NCBI GenBank assembly: GCA_018004935.1
Contig: JAGNBF010000022.1
Coordinates: forward strand, 1 to 57,600
Direction of reading: 5' to 3'
DNA length: 57,600 nucleotides
DNA from: Chloroflexota bacterium
Lineage (GTDB): Bacteria > Chloroflexota > Anaerolineae > Promineifilales > Promineifilaceae
Part shown: positions 55,563-57,600 of the stretch, in pieces
How positions within the stretch are numbered: position 1 is the stretch's first letter
Layout: each line of letters begins with the position of its first letter
Position numbers and translations under genes: made by a program
The notes under the pieces: model-generated
Databases searched by the model: none
Told to the model about the DNA's origin: nothing
Seen by the model: the letters and a program-made list of their open reading frames with translations, nothing else

Positions 55563-55626
55563 ACGACGATAAAGTGAGACGGCGACAAGGCGAAAAAATG
55601 TCAGATTATGCCCTTTGACAGTATAA
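55563..55626. repeat. GGGCATAATCTGA-family repeat, near-complete copy
   Basis: ACGACGATAAAGTGAGACGG, GCGACAAGGCGAAAAAATG and CAGATTATGCCCTTTGACAG-TATAA. Confidence 0.75.
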
Positions 55627-55853
55627 CTTGGGAAAAGCCATGACCCCACACCTTACGGGGATTGTCTACTCGTCAAAATGAGTCCACAGAAAGAAGCCAC
55701 AAATTTGCCCGAAGTTTTCTCTAATGACCTGGATTTTGCGCTTTTGCCTGCGTTTTTTCAGTAATCTCACAAGCTCACAATGGTCTAGAGCCTTTTCTTT
55801 ATAACTGGCATTTAAAAACACGGCTATTTTTCAGTAGGCAAAAAATAAAACAT

Positions 55854-55862
55854 TGTTATACT
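55854..55862 (+). promoter_or_regulatory. Possible extended -10 promoter upstream of the secreted protein gene
   Basis: TGTTATACT, the same extended -10 form as at 1696-1704. It lies about 275 bp before the start codon, which would leave a long leader. There is no good -35. Confidence 0.3.
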
Positions 55863-56135
55863 ATGAAACTGGTACTAATCTTTGGTTAATGTTTCTGCTT
55901 AGTGCAATTGGCTCATTTCAGCGATAAAACAAATGATTGAGTCCACTCAAAAGGGATCCTGAGAATGTCGAGACCAAAAGAAGGTCAGAAACAATTTGGC
56001 GATCTTTACATCTTGGTCGCAAAAACTCCCCTTTTCAGTAAACCCATGATTGACTGCTCTTTGTTACTGAAATTTTGCCAAACTCCAAAGGTTGCCCCAG
56101 TTTATTAACCCAAACAAGAATCTTAGGAGGTAAGT

Positions 56136-57290
56136 ATGTTCCGTTCATCGTCTTGGCGACTTTTAGTACCAGCTTTAGTCGCAATGTTGCTCATCGCCTT
56201 CACTTTCGTATTGGCCACAGCCAATGGTCCTGATATTGCTCGCAATACCCAGGAAACTGGTGTTCTGCCCCAATCCCCCACAGGGGTGTTGTATGATCAA
56301 ACAAGCAATTCCGCTGGGAATGGTGCCCCTGATCAGGATTTTGAAACCTCTTTCGATGCCTATGACAGTGAAGGAGCCGACGATTTTGTGGTTCCGGCAG
56401 GTACAATGTGGTCTGTTGATGGCGTTAATATTGTAGGCACCACGGGCGGGAATTCTGCCAGTGTTGATGTAGCCTTTTATGCTGATAATGCTACTTTCCC
56501 TGCGGCCGCGCCCACTTGTTCTTACCCCGGTCTGACCACTTTTACCGGCTCGGGTTCTCTCTCGATCACTCTGCCTACCACCTGTGATCTCGGCGAGGGC
56601 AATTGGTGGGTCGCTATCCAGGTAAATCAAGATTATGGTACAAGCGGTCAACATTTCTGGAGTAATCGCTCCGTCCAAAGTAACAATGGTGCTGTATGGC
56701 GTAATCCTGGCGATGGTTTTGCCACTGGCTGTATTGCCTGGGATCGTATGATAACATGTGGTGTCGGTGGTGGCGCTAGCCCTGACTTCCTCTTCCAAAT
56801 ATTAGGAACAGCCGGCCCGGTCGCCGTCCCAGCCATCTCTGTAGAGAAAACAGTCAGCACCGATGGCAGTTGTGGTGCAACCAATGCGATCAGTGCGCCC
56901 TATGGCTCTGATGTTACCTACTGCTACTCCGTTACGAACACCGGTAATGTCACTCTCACCCATCACACAATAGTTGACGATGTATTAGGAACCATTGGCA
57001 CCACTGCTATGCCCTATATCCTGGTTCCTGGTGGCAGTGCTTTTATCACAGCAACATACACCTTCCCCGGTGGCGATGTTACTAATATCATGACCTGGAC
57101 GGCCTTCATTAGTGGGACAGCTATCTCTGCTTCTGGTACGGCTACAGCTACTGTCACAGGGATTCCCACGGATGTCTCCCTCTCTACAGTCGGTGGGCAA
57201 AGCAGTGGCTTTAATGGTGTTGTGATGGCAGTGGTAACGGTTGCTCTGTTAGCTGGTGCACTTGTTATTCGCCGTCGGCAAATCAACTAA
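56136..57290 (+). CDS. Secreted surface protein with C-terminal membrane-sorting tail
   Basis: 384 residues. Signal peptide WRLLVPALVAMLLIAFTFVLA; the mature part contains a beta-rich domain (YDQTSNSAGNGAPDQDFETS...VDVAFYADNATF) seen in Chloroflexota and other envelope proteins, then a DUF11-like domain (ISVEKTVSTDGSCG...YCYSVTNTGNVTLTHHTIVDDVLG) typical of repetitive surface proteins. The C-terminus is IPTDVSLSTVGGQSS followed by a hydrophobic helix (VVMAVVTVALLAGALVI) and RRRQIN, a tripartite sorting signal. The same PTDV-plus-anchor occurs in the frameshifted protein at 37343. AGGAGG precedes the ATG by 7 bases. A sortase-like or other processing enzyme is not in the window. Confidence 0.85.
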   Translation: MFRSSSWRLLVPALVAMLLIAFTFVLATANGPDIARNTQETGVLPQSPTGVLYDQTSNSAGNGAPDQDFETSFDAYDSEGADDFVVPAGTMWSVDGVNIVGTTGGNSASVDVAFYADNATFPAAAPTCSYPGLTTFTGSGSLSITLPTTCDLGEGNWWVAIQVNQDYGTSGQHFWSNRSVQSNNGAVWRNPGDGFATGCIAWDRMITCGVGGGASPDFLFQILGTAGPVAVPAISVEKTVSTDGSCGATNAISAPYGSDVTYCYSVTNTGNVTLTHHTIVDDVLGTIGTTAMPYILVPGGSAFITATYTFPGGDVTNIMTWTAFISGTAISASGTATATVTGIPTDVSLSTVGGQSSGFNGVVMAVVTVALLAGALVIRRRQIN

Positions 57291-57292
57291 TA

Positions 57293-57374
57293 AGTAATCG
57301 TGTGTAATTAACTTAACGATTTGCTGTGGTCGGTCTCCTGACCCAGCCACCCACGTTATTTTGCACGATTGCTA
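57293..57374. repeat. GGTCTCCTGACC-family repeat
   Basis: TAAGTAATCGTGTGTAATTA, TTTGCTGTGGTCGGTCTCCT, then CACGTTATTTTGCACGATTG: a complete copy directly after the secreted protein gene. Confidence 0.75.
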
Positions 57375-57398
57375 ATTCGTTGTATCTATCTGAATTTA

Positions 57399-57431
57399 AC
57401 AAAAAAGGGCACAGTTTGTGCCCTTTTTTGT
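57399..57431 (+). terminator. Rho-independent terminator after the secreted protein gene
   Basis: AAAAAAGGGCACA, short loop GTT, TGTGCCCTTTTTTG: a 13-bp stem with a T tract. About 110 bp after the stop codon. Confidence 0.9.
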
Positions 57432-57486
57432 ATCTTTTCAATAAAGCAGGGTGAGGTTGGTTGAGCTTGTCGAAACCAACTTCGAC

Positions 57487-57600
57487 AAGACCCATCCCCC
57501 TGCCCCCTTCCCGGGGGGAAGGGGGGAAAATTCAACGGTGTGGTTTTTCGGGGCCTTCGCCCCGAAAAACCACACCCAGACAAGTTCCCCGCCCCAGGGG
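57487..57600. repeat. GC-rich repeat with covarying hairpin, copy k (cut by window edge)
   Basis: The hairpin at 57538-57575 has a perfect 17-bp stem, GTGTGGTTTTTCGGGGC with its complement, and the loop CTTC. The right arm AAGTTCCCCGCCCCAGGGG reaches the window edge. Confidence 0.9.

Larger units (their letters stand above)
55029..56135. other. 1.1-kb divergent intergenic region
   Basis: Contains a GGTCTCCTGACC-family copy (55053-55115), a double covarying-hairpin repeat (55326-55550), a GGGCATAATCTGA-family copy (55563-55626) and about 500 bp of AT-richer unique sequence that should hold the promoter and leader of the secreted protein gene at 56136. Small inverted repeats in that leader (GACCAAAAGAAGGTC; GCGAT..GGTCGC) may form structures. 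Confidence 0.6.
281..56509. repeat. Dispersed highly iterated palindrome GCGGCCGC, about 94 copies
   Basis: Read by eye; first base of each copy: 281, 338, 1010, 2638, 3210, 4165, 4357, 4917, 5106, 6621, 7674, 7927, 9826, 10116, 10581, 10658, 10913, 11150, 11485, 11590, 11821, 12434, 12647, 13107, 14553, 14856, 15779, 16154, 17248, 17776, 18155, 18839, 19585, 21495, 21823, 22318, 23236, 23306, 23847, 24238, 24657, 25159, 26172, 26325, 26388, 27164, 27362, 27517, 28497, 28902, 29427, 29500, 29593, 30298, 30740, 30801, 31419, 31780, 31855, 33938, 34219, 34771, 35083, 35227, 35539, 35860, 36273, 36368, 38212, 39494, 40650, 40879, 40959, 41603, 41881, 42167, 42841, 43820, 44213, 44726, 45841, 47793, 48226, 48280, 49990, 50198, 50225, 51186, 51700, 52394, 53561, 54438, 54952, 56502. 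All but 28497 and 42841 are in coding sequence. It is read in all three frames: Ala-Ala-Ala most often, also Gly-Arg and Arg-Pro. The hand count may be off by a few. Confidence 0.95.

Overview
This 57.6 kb window looks like a chromosomal segment of a mesophilic, moderately GC-rich (roughly 53% by eye) member of the Chloroflexota, probably Anaerolineae-like. This is inferred from gene content: secreted proteins with Thr/Pro linkers and a C-terminal PTDV-plus-transmembrane tail, a DUF309 fusion, a stand-alone ArsA-type ATPase beside a cyclic-2,3-diphosphoglycerate-synthetase-like GTPase, an SCP-x-type thiolase next to an acyl-CoA dehydrogenase, and a PASTA-less Ser/Thr kinase. No phage, plasmid, CRISPR or rRNA locus is visible. 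There is one tRNA, an initiator tRNA-Met.

Layout. 1-5.3 kb: end of a repeat-containing protein, RimK-like ligase (-), tryptophan 2,3-dioxygenase, DUF3105 lipoprotein, two tandem PIG-L deacetylases (-). 6.4-9.2 kb: P2A-type calcium ATPase. 9.5-15 kb: DUF309 fusion (-), ANT(6)-like nucleotidyltransferase, EcsC-like protein, TrmB, CysS. 15.6-20.4 kb: uracil-DNA glycosylase, beta-lactamase-fold hydrolase, ArsA-like ATPase and cDPGS-like GTPase (both -). 20.9-28 kb: XerC/D recombinase, purine nucleoside phosphorylase, membrane-anchored protein, RsmD and a large membrane protein (-), D-amino-acid oxidase. 28.2-36.5 kb: tRNA-fMet, PP2C-like membrane protein, thiolase, acyl-CoA dehydrogenase, UvrD/Rep helicase. 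36.8-46.4 kb: small STAS-like protein, frameshifted secreted protein, FAD oxidoreductase, a DUF4258-zinc-finger fusion, SDR, ParB-like protein, DUF1801, fructose-1,6-bisphosphatase. 46.8-57.3 kb: Ser/Thr kinase, heme O synthase, a four-gene alkaline-phosphatase-superfamily operon, and a secreted surface protein.

The most striking content is not the genes but the DNA around and inside them. (1) The octamer palindrome GCGGCCGC occurs about 94 times (1-2 expected by chance), nearly all inside coding sequence: a HIP1-like highly iterated palindrome with a different sequence from the cyanobacterial one. (2) At least eleven intergenic hairpins share GC-rich flanks and a four-base loop, but their 12-18 bp stems differ in sequence and stay paired, so the stems covary. 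(3) At least four families of 80-120 bp non-autonomous elements have terminal inverted repeats, and individual copies still show exact or near-exact target duplications of 4, 8 or 9 bp. Some are inserted inside other repeats, and internal cores appear to be exchanged between families. (4) A degenerate heptanucleotide repeat lies in-frame inside two unrelated proteins.

Most genes are monocistronic or in short runs. The clearest operons are the two PIG-L genes (ATGA overlap) and the 55.0-50.9 kb minus-strand group (ATGA overlap, 53-bp overlap, 9-bp gap). Several element insertions sit directly upstream of Shine-Dalgarno sequences (D-amino-acid oxidase, ctaB), so they now form part of those 5' regions.
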